Part shown: positions 54,235 through 61,316 of the stretch, piece by piece
Layout of the letters: the number at the start of each line of letters is the position of its first letter
How positions within the stretch are numbered: the first letter of the stretch is position 1
Assembly: GCA_963702555.1 (NCBI GenBank)
Contig: CAVPCW010000006.1
Span: 62,001 to 126,000, forward strand
Origin: CAMFLJ01 sp963702555
Lineage (GTDB): Bacteria > Actinomycetota > Acidimicrobiia > Acidimicrobiales > Acidimicrobilacustridaceae
Direction of reading: 5' to 3'
Length of the DNA stretch: 64,000 nt
The notes under the pieces: model-generated
Told to the model about the DNA's origin: nothing
Database searches by the model: none
The model's input: only the letters and a program-made list of their open reading frames with translations
Translations under genes and position numbers: made by a program

Positions 54235-54735
54235 TCAGGAGCCGTCGGTGGGGATGGGCCTCGGCTTCCCGGGGGCGACGGTGCGGGCGAGGATGCCGAG
54301 GGTGGCCCGCAGGGCGGACTCGGGGATGACCGGGAAGATGTCGGCCTCGCGCCACACCGGGTGGATGTCGGACCAGTCGTAGTACGAGGTCACGAGAGTG
54401 CCGCCCTCGACCGGCTCGAGCCGGTAGCCGTACACGTGGGTGATGGGCGGGTCCATGGTGGACTCGATCTTCCAGGCGACCTCGCGGTCCTGCTCGAACG
54501 TGACGAACCGGACGGTGACGTCGTAGAGCCCGAGCGGGTAGTCGTTGAGCGCCTCACGGTCCATGTGGATCACGAAGGCGTCGCCGACGGCCCGGGCCGG
54601 CTCCCCGGTCGACGACATGAGCATCCCCGAGGCGTCGATGGCGACGTGGCCCTCCGGGCTGCTCACCACGGCGAAGATCTCCGCCGCCTCCGCCGGGATG
54701 ATGCGCTGGACCTCGAACCGCTCGTCGTTCTCCAT
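54235..54735 (-). CDS. SRPBCC-family protein
   Basis: A 166-residue START/Bet v1-like protein. The N-terminal strand (FEVQRIIPAEAAEIFAVVSSPEGH) is followed by a helix and the beta-sheet with VEGGTLVTSYYDWSD. It ends with a C-terminal helix (LRATLGILARTV). These proteins bind hydrophobic ligands in a cavity. No catalytic residue is identifiable. It overlaps nothing and converges on the LLM gene. Confidence 0.82.
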   Translation of the reverse strand: MENDERFEVQRIIPAEAAEIFAVVSSPEGHVAIDASGMLMSSTGEPARAVGDAFVIHMDREALNDYPLGLYDVTVRFVTFEQDREVAWKIESTMDPPITHVYGYRLEPVEGGTLVTSYYDWSDIHPVWREADIFPVIPESALRATLGILARTVAPGKPRPIPTDGS

Positions 54736-54773
54736 CGGCGAACCCTGCCACAGGCTCCCGGCGACCGCTCGGC

Positions 54774-55724
54774 TCAGCGGGCCGGGGGAGCGAAGCGGAT
54801 GTCGAGCGAGCGCAGGTAGGTGTGCAGGCCCGCGTCCTGGATCGGGATGATCCACGCCGGCGCGCCCGACTCGTTGTGGTGGGCGTGCCAGAGCCCGGGA
54901 GGGGTGACGAACGCCGAAGCGGGCTCCCAGTCGACGCGGATCGGGTCGACGATCTCGCCGTGCTCGTCGATCGAGCGGCCCACGAGCGTGTAGCAGCCGG
55001 GCTCGCACGCGCCGACCAGGTCGAGGGCGACGGACTGGTGGCGGTGGGGGCGCTGCACGGCGTCGACCGGGAGCTTCCCGAACATGGCCCACAGCACGTG
55101 GGTGACGGTCTGGGTGAGGTCGTTCGGCGCCGTGTTGAGCAGCACCGCCAGCCGGTTGCGGTCGGTGGCGTGGGGTGAGGCCTCGATGTCGGCCAGCTCG
55201 GCGGTCACCCGCGCGGCGGGGAAGTGGGTGATCTCGAAGCGGGGGCCGGTGGGGGCCACCCCGAGGTAGCGCAGCAGGGGCTCGTCGGTGACCCAGTAGA
55301 GGGTGGCGTCGGCGGTGGCCCGGTGCACGGTCTCGCAGCCGGCGGGGAGCACGAAGAAGTCGCCGGCGCCCCAGGCCAGCTGCCGGCCGCCGACGGTGGA
55401 CGACCCCGCGCCCGAGATCACGTGGTAGAGCTCGGAGGTGGCCACCGGGGCGGTGGCGACCTCGTCGCCCGGGGCGATGCGCACGAACGAGGCGAGCAGC
55501 GCGGGGGAGGTGGCCGGGCCGCCCTCGACGGCGAGCCCCTCGGACAGGTCGAAGGGCAGCACCCCCGTGGCGACGGCCTCGTGCCGCTCGGCGGGGAACA
55601 GCTCCATCGGCAGCCTGGGGATGTGGCCGGACCCGACGGGGTTGGCGGCCCGGGTGTACTCGAAGTAGCGGGCGTCGCCGGTCCAGTCCTCGACGGCCTC
55701 ACCCACGATCAGCGCGGAGTCCAT
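54774..55724 (-). CDS. Double-cupin protein (gentisate dioxygenase-like)
   Basis: A 316-residue bicupin. Cupin 1 (about 75-145) has VATSELYHVISGAGSS and GAGDFFVLPAG, while cupin 2 (about 215-290) has QRPHRHQSVALDLV (about 225-238) and FVTPPGLWHAHHNESG (about 275-290). Several His could bind iron, as in gentisate 1,2-dioxygenase. ATG 55724 (MDSALIVGE) is the chosen start; a longer one at 55769 exists. Oxygenase activity is inferred from fold only. Confidence 0.75.
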   Translation of the reverse strand: MDSALIVGEAVEDWTGDARYFEYTRAANPVGSGHIPRLPMELFPAERHEAVATGVLPFDLSEGLAVEGGPATSPALLASFVRIAPGDEVATAPVATSELYHVISGAGSSTVGGRQLAWGAGDFFVLPAGCETVHRATADATLYWVTDEPLLRYLGVAPTGPRFEITHFPAARVTAELADIEASPHATDRNRLAVLLNTAPNDLTQTVTHVLWAMFGKLPVDAVQRPHRHQSVALDLVGACEPGCYTLVGRSIDEHGEIVDPIRVDWEPASAFVTPPGLWHAHHNESGAPAWIIPIQDAGLHTYLRSLDIRFAPPAR

Positions 55725-55814
55725 CCCCTGAGTCTCTCGCGCCGGGCGGCGCGTCGCACCCGGTGGCATCCGGCCCTCGTGGGGCCACCGGGGAGCGGCC
55801 TACACTCGGCGCCC

Positions 55815-56423
55815 ATGTCCGATCGTGGCCTCACCCACCTCGACCCCCTCGGCCGGGCCCGCATGGTCGACGTCACCCCCAAGGAGGTGACGCACCGCCG
55901 GGCCATCGCCCGGGGCCGGGTGTACATGAAGCCGGAGACCTCGTCGCTCGTGGCCCGTGGGGCCATCAGCAAGGGCGACGTCCTGGCCGTGGCCCGCGTC
56001 GCCGGCATCCAGGCGTCGAAGCGGGCGTCCGACCTCATCCCGCTGTGCCACCCGCTGCTGGTGGGCTCGGTGTTCGTGAACTTCCGCATCGAGGACCGCT
56101 TCATCGAGGTGGAGGCCCAGGTCGAGACCGTCGACCGCACGGGTGTCGAGATGGAGGCGCTCACCGCCGCCACCGTCGCCGCCCTCACGATCTACGACAT
56201 GTGCAAGTCCTCCGACCGGGCCATGGTGATCGGCGACATCGCCCTGTGGGAGAAGACCGGCGGACGTTCCGGCGTCTACCGACGTGACCCCCTCGAGCCG
56301 CTCGGCGCCGATGCGCTCAGCGGTGACTTCGACGGCTCGCTCGTCACCGGGCTCGACCTCGGCGACGACGACGGCCTCGACGCCGACGACGACCTCGGCC
56401 TCGGCGACGAACTCGACGACTGA
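55815..56423 (+). CDS. moaC: Cyclic pyranopterin monophosphate synthase with acidic tail
   Basis: A 202-residue MoaC-family protein, the second step of molybdopterin synthesis. Family marks are RARMVDVTPKEVTHRRAIA (about 14-32), SDLIPLCHPL (about 73-82) and VEMEALTAATVAALTIYDMCK (about 112-132). Usual length is about 160; an extra acidic tail of about 40 residues (SGDFDGS ... GDELDD) ends the protein. It may be a protein-interaction tail. It lies about 200 bp upstream of a GlpR-like gene, an order seen in actinobacterial moaC-sepX/glpR regions. Confidence 0.92.
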   Translation: MSDRGLTHLDPLGRARMVDVTPKEVTHRRAIARGRVYMKPETSSLVARGAISKGDVLAVARVAGIQASKRASDLIPLCHPLLVGSVFVNFRIEDRFIEVEAQVETVDRTGVEMEALTAATVAALTIYDMCKSSDRAMVIGDIALWEKTGGRSGVYRRDPLEPLGADALSGDFDGSLVTGLDLGDDDGLDADDDLGLGDELDD

Positions 56424-56505
56424 CGCCTCCGTCGGCGTCGACTGGGCCGAACGGCCCACTGCGCCTGCCTGTGGCTCCTGCCACACGGCGTTGGCCTTCG
56501 TCGCA

Positions 56506-56531
56506 GTTCCGTAGTAGAACCGTAATGTTCT
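56506..56531. promoter_or_regulatory. AT-richer dyad region upstream of the GlpR-like gene
   Basis: GTTC-N7-GAAC at 56506-56520 overlaps AGAAC-N6-GTTCT at 56516-56531. Both are short dyads in an otherwise GC-rich gap of 206 bp between moaC and the GlpR-like gene. TAATGT within it fits a -10 element. Role uncertain. Confidence 0.3.
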
Positions 56532-56629
56532 TTGACGTCCATCCGACCGGACGGCGACGAGAGCGGAGGGTCCACCATCCGCTCCTGGCGCCTTAGTACG
56601 GTCCCGATCACCGAAGGCAGGCCCGGAGC

Positions 56630-57157
56630 GTGACACTCGTGGTGCTGGTGATCCTGGCAGTGGTGTGGGCGGTGTACCTCGTCTCGTGGGTGCGCTCGCG
56701 CACGGAGCATCGCCGGGTCAACTCGATCAACTCGTTCTCGAACCACCTCTCGGTCCTCGAGCGCACCGCCCCCGGCGGCCGCAGCTCGACGCCCGTCAAC
56801 GGGCTCGGCGGCCAGGGCTACTTCGCCCCCCGCCGCCCGACCGTGTCGCAGACCAAGAAGCGTCGCCGCGACATCCTCGTCGGCCTCCTCGCCGCCACCG
56901 GCGTGACCTTCCTCGGCATGGTGGTCATCGGCGGAATGGTGACCTACCTCTTCGGGCTCTCGCTCGTGCTCACCGTCGCCTATGTCATGGCGCTGGCGAA
57001 CCTCCAGAAGCGGGCCCTCGAGCGCCGCTCGAAGGTCCGCTACCTCGACGGCACCACCGTCGCACCGGCCGCATGGGCCGGTCCGGAGAGGACCGCCGAC
57101 GACGAGGGCGCCGAGCACGGCTACCCGTCGCGGCAGATCTACGCCGTCGGCCGCTGA
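56630..57157 (+). CDS. GlpR/SepX-like divisome membrane protein
   Basis: A 175-residue membrane protein. An N-terminal segment (about 2-22, LVVLVILAVVWAVYLVSWV) is followed by a basic, Ser-rich cytosolic region, VRSRTEHRRVNSINSFSNHLSVLERTAP. Two close membrane segments lie near 82-102 and 104-124. A polar tail of about 50 residues ends the protein. The layout (N-terminal TM, soluble loop, later helical pair) and the genomic position after moaC recall actinobacterial SepX/GlpR, which binds gephyrin-like Glp. Assignment rests on layout and synteny, with no search done. GTG start. Confidence 0.55.
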   Translation: MTLVVLVILAVVWAVYLVSWVRSRTEHRRVNSINSFSNHLSVLERTAPGGRSSTPVNGLGGQGYFAPRRPTVSQTKKRRRDILVGLLAATGVTFLGMVVIGGMVTYLFGLSLVLTVAYVMALANLQKRALERRSKVRYLDGTTVAPAAWAGPERTADDEGAEHGYPSRQIYAVGR

Positions 57158-57176
57158 TCCCCTCGGGTCGCCGCTG

Positions 57177-57388
57177 GTGACCCTGGGCGCCCCCGACCAC
57201 GTGGTCGCCCGTCGTCCGGCGGAGCCGACCTCGGCGGTCGACGATGTGCGCCCTGGTGGAGGCAGCCGGCGAGCTGCGCGGCTTCACCATCGGCCGTCTG
57301 CGTGAGGGCCGTCCTCGTGCGCACCGGCGGCGACGTCACCGGCACGGTGGTGGAGCCCCGGCTCCAGCGGGCCATCGAGGGCCGCTGA
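57177..57388 (+). pseudogene. Possible short decayed coding region
   Basis: The longest gene-free stretch of the window (57158-57506, 349 bp) holds three fragments in successive frames. They read VTLGAPDHVVARRPAEP, LVEAAGELRGFTIGRLREG and VRTGGDVTGTVVEPRLQRAI, ending in TGA at 57386-57388. Joining them needs one extra base near 57251 and another near 57310, the same direction as the other shifts in the window. No family is recognised. It could equally be chance open frame in GC-rich DNA. Confidence 0.25.
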
Positions 57389-57445
57389 GGCCCCGACGCC
57401 CCCTCGGCCGCAGGTAGACGCCTCACCTGCCCCGAAAACGACATC

Positions 57446-57469
57446 AGCGGGCCGTGAGGCCCGCTGAGT
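57446..57469 (-). terminator. Intrinsic terminator of the first CAP lipoprotein gene
   Basis: TCAGCGGGCC and GGCCCGCTGA pair perfectly over 10 bp with a 4-nt loop. On the minus strand it is followed by TGTCGTTTTCGG, a T-rich tail, just after the CAP gene stop. Confidence 0.75.
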
Positions 57470-57506
57470 CGGTGGGCGGCGCCGTTGCCGTCCGGATGTC
57501 GTGTGT

Positions 57507-57980
57507 TCAGCGCTCCTGCATGAACTCCTGGACGACCCAGTAGCGACCGTCGCCGGTGCGGGTGACACCCAGGCCGATGCGGTTGAAGCCACGGTCGAGG
57601 ATGTTGGCCTTGTGGCCGGCCGAGTTCATGAAGGCGTTGTGGACCTGCTCGATGGAGTAGCCGTAGCCGACGTTCTCACCGAGGCGGTACCAGTTGTACC
57701 CGTTGCCGTCGGCGAGGTTGGAGTGGTACAGCCGCTGATCGTTGGCCAGCTGGCGGGACCAGGCCTGTGCCTTCAGCGACAGGTCGATGTTGAGCGGGAG
57801 GCTCGGCAGCCCCACGGAGTTGCGGCTCTGGTTGACGAGCTCGGTGGCGCGGTCCTCTTCGGGACTGCAGGCCCCGAGGGCCATCACTGCCACTGCGGTG
57901 AGTGCGGCGAGCCAGGCCACCCGAGAACGAGTGACTCGACGCCGATTCGTCGTGGTTGGGGCTGGCGTCTGCGTGGTCAT
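57507..57980 (-). CDS. CAP-domain (SCP/PR1) lipoprotein 1
   Basis: A 157-residue lipoprotein. A basic N-terminus (RRRVTRSRVAW) leads to the hydrophobic stretch and lipobox MALGAC (about 39-44). The CAP domain follows: LVNQSRNSVGLPSL (about 54-67), QAWSRQLANDQRLYHSN (about 78-94), GENVGYGYS (about 109-117) and AFMNSAGHKANILD (about 121-134). The two catalytic-like His and Glu of CAP proteins are present. It is nearly a copy of the next gene upstream. The ATG at 57980 (AGAGAGAAGT upstream) gives equal length with its paralogue. Predicted to be membrane-anchored outside. Confidence 0.88.
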   Translation of the reverse strand: MTTQTPAPTTTNRRRVTRSRVAWLAALTAVAVMALGACSPEEDRATELVNQSRNSVGLPSLPLNIDLSLKAQAWSRQLANDQRLYHSNLADGNGYNWYRLGENVGYGYSIEQVHNAFMNSAGHKANILDRGFNRIGLGVTRTGDGRYWVVQEFMQER

Positions 57981-58040
57981 ACTTCTCTCTTCGGTCACCT
58001 GGGAGCAGGACTTGAGCCGTCCTCACCAGGTTTCCGAAGT

Positions 58041-58056
58041 GCCCGTTGACACGGGC
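58041..58056 (-). terminator. Small hairpin between the two CAP genes
   Basis: GCCCGT and ACGGGC pair around TGAC, just after the stop of the second CAP gene. It may weakly terminate that gene. Confidence 0.35.
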
Positions 58057-58060
58057 CCGC

Positions 58061-58534
58061 TCAGCGCTCCTGCATGAACTCCTGGACGACCCAGAGGCGC
58101 CCGCCGCCGTCGCGGGTGACACCGACGCCGATGCGGTTGTAGCCGCGGTCGAGGATGTTGGCCCGGTGGCCCGACGAGCTCATGAAGGCGTTGTGGACCT
58201 GCTCGATGGAGTAGCCGTAGCCGACGTTCTCGCCGAGGCGGGCCCAGTTGTACCCGTTGCCGTCGGTCAGGTTGGAGTGGTACAGCCGCTGGCTGTTGGC
58301 CATCTGGCCCGACCAGCCCTGGGCCTTGAGGTAGAGGTCGATGTTGACCTCGAGGCCGGGGAGCCCGACCGAGTTGCGGCTCTGGTTGACGAGTTCGGTG
58401 GCGCGGTCCTCTTCGGGGCTGCAGGCGCCGAGGGCCATCACCGCGACCGCAGCGAGCGCAGCCAACCAGGCGACCCGGGTGTGGGTGGCTCGACGCCGGT
58501 TGGTCTGGATCGGTGCTGCGGTGTCAGTCGTCAT
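58061..58534 (-). CDS. CAP-domain (SCP/PR1) lipoprotein 2
   Basis: A 157-residue lipoprotein paralogous to the downstream CAP gene over its whole length. The lipobox is MALGAC again. Differences cluster in about 65-90 (LEVNIDLYLKAQGWSGQMA against LPLNIDLSLKAQAWSRQLA). CAP motifs SLVNQ-type, GENVGYGYS and AFMSSSGHRANILD are kept. A GAAC-N4-GTTC site lies about 75 bp upstream. The pair is a recent tandem duplication. Confidence 0.88.
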   Translation of the reverse strand: MTTDTAAPIQTNRRRATHTRVAWLAALAAVAVMALGACSPEEDRATELVNQSRNSVGLPGLEVNIDLYLKAQGWSGQMANSQRLYHSNLTDGNGYNWARLGENVGYGYSIEQVHNAFMSSSGHRANILDRGYNRIGVGVTRDGGGRLWVVQEFMQER

Positions 58535-58607
58535 GGGCCTGTCTTCGCTCCTCGATCAGGTCCCGTGTTTCTAGTCGAATTCCGAGAGCTGTGTTGCGAT
58601 CCCATGA

Positions 58608-58623
58608 CAGAACTGGGGTTCTG
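58608..58623. promoter_or_regulatory. LexA-box-like dyad upstream of the CAP genes
   Basis: CAGAAC-TGGG-GTTCTG is a perfect dyad containing GAAC-N4-GTTC, the core of Gram-positive LexA boxes. It lies about 75 bp upstream of the second CAP gene (minus) and about 140 bp before the tRNA (plus). The flanking bases match the CGAAC...GTTCG consensus only in part. Confidence 0.4.
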
Positions 58624-58760
58624 TTAACCAAAGCGTTACCCCTGTCGAACGGACCACCGCGGACAGCAGTGATCCCACCGCCCTCCGGTGCGCAGTTCGG
58701 GGAGGCGGGCGGCACGATTCCCGGACGGTGCGCCCCCTCGGGTATCCTCACGTCCCCTGC

Positions 58761-58834
58761 GGGGGTGTAGCTCAGTTGGCTAGAGCGCTACGTTCGCAAC
58801 GTAGAGGTCGGGAGTTCGATTCTCCTCACCTCCA
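58761..58834 (+). tRNA. tRNA-Ala (anticodon CGC)
   Basis: A 74-nt cloverleaf. Acceptor GGGGGTG pairs with CACCTCC (one G-U), the D-arm contains AGCTCAGTTGGCTAGAGC, and the anticodon stem CTACG/CGTAG closes a loop TTCGCAA. The anticodon is CGC (58795-58797), reading GCG alanine. The T-arm (GGGAGTTCGATTCTCC) is intact, with discriminator A at 58834. CCA is not encoded. Confidence 0.95.
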
Positions 58835-58861
58835 CCGGTCCTCCCGGACCGCAGGACCTCT

Positions 58862-58891
58862 GGAAGGCCCGGCCCCACGGCCGGGCCTTCC
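58862..58891 (+). terminator. Intrinsic terminator after the tRNA
   Basis: GGAAGGCCCGGCC and GGCCGGGCCTTCC pair perfectly over 13 bp around CCAC, 27 bp after the tRNA. Confidence 0.8.
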
Positions 58892-58939
58892 TGCGTCCCG
58901 GCGTCGACGCCCGGCCGGCGACCGCCCACAGGTCCCATC

Positions 58940-58953
58940 TACCCCCGGGGGTA
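58940..58953. promoter_or_regulatory. TACCCCCGGGGGTA palindrome, candidate CsoR/CstR-type operator
   Basis: A perfect 14-bp palindrome lies 68 bp upstream of the SQR-like gene. CsoR-family repressors (CsoR, RcnR, FrmR, CstR) bind G/C tracts bounded by TA/AT, and CstR-type members control sulfide and persulfide genes. The gene context fits. No CsoR-family gene is in the window. Confidence 0.55.
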
Positions 58954-59021
58954 TGACTCTCGGCCCTGTCGCGATCGGCTCCCGAGGTCGACCATGGAGG
59001 ACGTACCAGGGAGGAACCCGG

Positions 59022-60260
59022 ATGACACGACGACTCGTGATCCTCGGCGGAGGCACCGGCGGCACGCTGATGGCGAACCGCCTGCAGAAGCACCACGGCG
59101 ACGACCTCGAGATCACCGTCGTCGACCAGGACGACCGGCACGTCTACCAACCCGGCCTGCTCTTCGTCCCCTTCGGCCTCGCCGACCCCGACGACATCGT
59201 GCGGCCCCGGCAGCGCCAACTGCGCAAGGGTGTGTCCTTCCGGCAGGCCGGCATCGACCACGTCGACATCGAGGCCGAGCAGGTGCACCTCGACGACGGA
59301 GCCGTGCTGCCCTACGACGTGCTCGTCGTCGCCACCGGCGCCCGCCTCATGCCCGAGGAGACCGAGGGCCTGACCGGCCCCGGGTGGAACGAGAAGGTCT
59401 TCACCTTCTACGACCTCCCGGGCGCCACGGCCCTGCACCACGCCCTCGAGGCCTTCGACGGCGGCCGCCTCGTGCTGAACGTCGTCGACATGCCCATCAA
59501 GTGCCCGGTGGCCCCGCTGGAGTTCGCCTTCCTCGCCGACTGGTACTTCCAGGAGCGGGGCATCCGCGACAAGGTCGAGCTGACCTACGTGACCCCCCTC
59601 GACGCCGCCTTCACCAAGCCCATGGCGGCCCGCACCCTCGGCGGCATGCTCGCCGAGAAGGGCGTCGAGCTGGTGACCGAGTTCAACACCGGGGAGGTCG
59701 ACGGCGAGGCCGGCCGCCTCGTCTCCTACGACGAGCGCGAGGTCCCGTTCGACCTCGCCGTGGTGATCCCCCTCCACGGCGGCGCCGAGTACGTCGACCG
59801 CTCCCCGGGCCTCGGCGACGAGCTCGGCTTCGTGCCGACCGACCAGCACACCCTCCAGTCGAAGGTGCGGCCGAACATCTTCGCCATCGGCGACGCCACC
59901 AACGTGCCGGCGTCGAAGGCGGGCTCGGTCACCCACTTCGAGGGCGAGGTCCTGCTCGAGAACGTCAACCGCTTCCTCGAGGGCAGGGAGCTCGACGGCT
60001 CCTACGACGGCCACGCCAACTGCTTCATCGAGACCGGGTTCCACAAGGCCATGCTCATCGACTTCAACTACGACACCGAGCCGACCACCGGCCACTTCCC
60101 GGCCGCGGTCGGAACGCCGCTCATGAAGGACTCGCGGCTCAACCACCTCGGGAAGCTCATGTTCCAGTGGGTCTACTGGCACGTCCTGCTGCCGGGCCGC
60201 GACATCCCCGGTATCGGCCCGGACATGCCGACCGCAGGCAAGACGCTCACGCCGAAGTGA
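59022..60260 (+). CDS. Sulfide:quinone oxidoreductase-like FAD flavoprotein
   Basis: A 412-residue two-dinucleotide-binding flavoprotein. The FAD loop is LGGGTGGTLMA (about 8-18); VATGARLMPEE and IFAIGDATNVPASKAG (about 286-301) complete the FAD site. Two Cys remain, Cys161 in IKCPVAPLEF and Cys334 in HANCFIETG. They align with the redox pair of SQR, while the third SQR Cys is absent. C-terminal hydrophobic residues (LMFQWVYWHVLLPG) could dock at the membrane. Probably oxidises sulfide or a persulfide to quinone. It heads an SQR-tusE-dsrE cluster. Confidence 0.82.
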   Translation: MTRRLVILGGGTGGTLMANRLQKHHGDDLEITVVDQDDRHVYQPGLLFVPFGLADPDDIVRPRQRQLRKGVSFRQAGIDHVDIEAEQVHLDDGAVLPYDVLVVATGARLMPEETEGLTGPGWNEKVFTFYDLPGATALHHALEAFDGGRLVLNVVDMPIKCPVAPLEFAFLADWYFQERGIRDKVELTYVTPLDAAFTKPMAARTLGGMLAEKGVELVTEFNTGEVDGEAGRLVSYDEREVPFDLAVVIPLHGGAEYVDRSPGLGDELGFVPTDQHTLQSKVRPNIFAIGDATNVPASKAGSVTHFEGEVLLENVNRFLEGRELDGSYDGHANCFIETGFHKAMLIDFNYDTEPTTGHFPAAVGTPLMKDSRLNHLGKLMFQWVYWHVLLPGRDIPGIGPDMPTAGKTLTPK

Positions 60261-60288
60261 CACATGCGACGTGACACACGCGACGTGA
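60260..60288. repeat. Two tandem 14-bp units
   Basis: GACACATGCGACGT is followed at once by GACACACGCGACGT, differing at one base. It lies just after the SQR-like stop, upstream of tusE. No function assigned. Confidence 0.55.
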
Positions 60289-60328
60289 GCGCCGCCACCA
60301 CCATCATCATCATCCAGGGAGGACCGCA

Positions 60329-60646
60329 ATGACCACCACGACCATCGCCGGCCAGGCGATCGACCGCAACGACGAGGGCTTCTTCGAGAACCCCGACCAG
60401 TGGAACGAGGAGGTGGCCGTCGAGATCGCCCGCGAAGAGGGCATCGACGAGCTCACGCCGCAGCACTGGCAGGTCATCCACTTCATGCGCAAGGAGTACG
60501 CCGAGAAGGGCACCGGGCCCACCGTCCGGGTCCTGGGCAAGACGTCGGGAGTGTCGGTGAAGGAGCTCTACCAGCTCTTCCCGAAGGGCCCCGCCAAGGT
60601 CGCCGCCAAGGTCGCGGGCATCCCCAAGCCCCGCGGCTGCATCTGA
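60329..60646 (+). CDS. tusE: TusE/DsrC-family sulfur carrier
   Basis: A 105-residue DsrC/TusE-like protein. The family core includes WNEEVAVEIAREEGI (about 25-39), LTPQHWQVIHFMRKEY (about 42-57) and LYQLFPKGPAK (about 80-90). It ends AGIPKPRGCI, with the conserved penultimate Cys104 (CysA). The second Cys of true DsrC, eleven residues earlier, is Ala93, so this is the TusE-type form that carries one persulfide. SD sequence GGGAGG lies upstream. It follows the SQR-like gene and precedes dsrE, suggesting a relay. Confidence 0.9.
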   Translation: MTTTTIAGQAIDRNDEGFFENPDQWNEEVAVEIAREEGIDELTPQHWQVIHFMRKEYAEKGTGPTVRVLGKTSGVSVKELYQLFPKGPAKVAAKVAGIPKPRGCI

Positions 60647-60657
60647 GAGGAGCCGTC

Positions 60658-61125
60658 ATGGCCGACAAGATCGAGAAGGTCTCGATCATCATCTCGAAGG
60701 GCTCGCTCGACGGGGTCTACCCCGGCCTGATCATGGCCAACGGGGCCCGGGCCGAGGGCATCGAGGCGAACCTGTTCTTCACCTTCTTCGGGCTCGATGC
60801 CATCCACAAGGAGCGCATGGAGCACATCAAGGTCGCCACCGTCGGCAACCCCGGCATGCACATGGCGACCCTGGTCGGGGCGCTACCCGGCATGTCCGGC
60901 ATCGCCACCCACATGCTGACCAAGAAGATGGACCAGTTCGACATCCCGGGCATCCCCGAGTTCATCCAGCTCATCGCCGACACGGGCGCCGGCATGTACG
61001 CCTGCCTCGCCTCGGTCGACCTGTTCGGGTTCACCAAGGACGACTTCATCGACGACCTCGGCGGCATCATCACCGTCGGCGAGTTCTACGACATCGCGGC
61101 GGGCGGCGAGATCATCTTCACCTGA
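60658..61125 (+). CDS. DsrE/DsrE2-type sulfur-transfer protein
   Basis: A 155-residue DsrE-fold protein. The N-terminal strand and helix (VSIIISKGSLDGVYPGLIMAN) are followed by hydrophobic ANLFFTFFGLDAI and a long variable loop rich in Met/Gly (about 65-90). Cys116 in AGMYACLASVDLFG is the conserved persulfide site of DsrE2-like proteins. The C-terminus reads IITVGEFYDIAAGGEIIFT. It probably exchanges persulfide with the TusE-type protein. Two terminators follow it. Confidence 0.85.
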   Translation: MADKIEKVSIIISKGSLDGVYPGLIMANGARAEGIEANLFFTFFGLDAIHKERMEHIKVATVGNPGMHMATLVGALPGMSGIATHMLTKKMDQFDIPGIPEFIQLIADTGAGMYACLASVDLFGFTKDDFIDDLGGIITVGEFYDIAAGGEIIFT

Positions 61126-61173
61126 TCCGCCGGACCGCCGGACGCGAACTGAGCGGATCCTCCCCCGCTCATC

Positions 61174-61276
61174 CCGGGCCCTCCCGAACGGGAGGGCCCG
61201 GTCGCGTCGACCCCCGTCGGGGAGGGCGAGGTCCGACCCCGGACGCGAGAGGGCCCCTCCGTGCGGAGGGGCCCTC
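61174..61276. terminator. Two strong hairpins between convergent genes
   Basis: CCGGGCCCTCCCG/CGGGAGGGCCCGG (61174-61201) and GAGGGCCCCTCC/GGAGGGGCCCTC (61249-61276) are perfect stems of 13 and 12 bp. They lie between dsrE (plus) and the thiolase (minus), one per direction. The rest of the 61126-61316 gap holds nothing else recognisable. Confidence 0.75.
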
Positions 61277-61316
61277 GTCGCGTTCCGGTGGTGCTGGTGC
61301 CGGTGGGGCGCCCTCG

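Noticed and set aside
60290..60315. CAC/CAT run before tusE resembling a His-tag
   Set aside because: It lies upstream of the start codon and is simple sequence; no coding or cloning context is seen.
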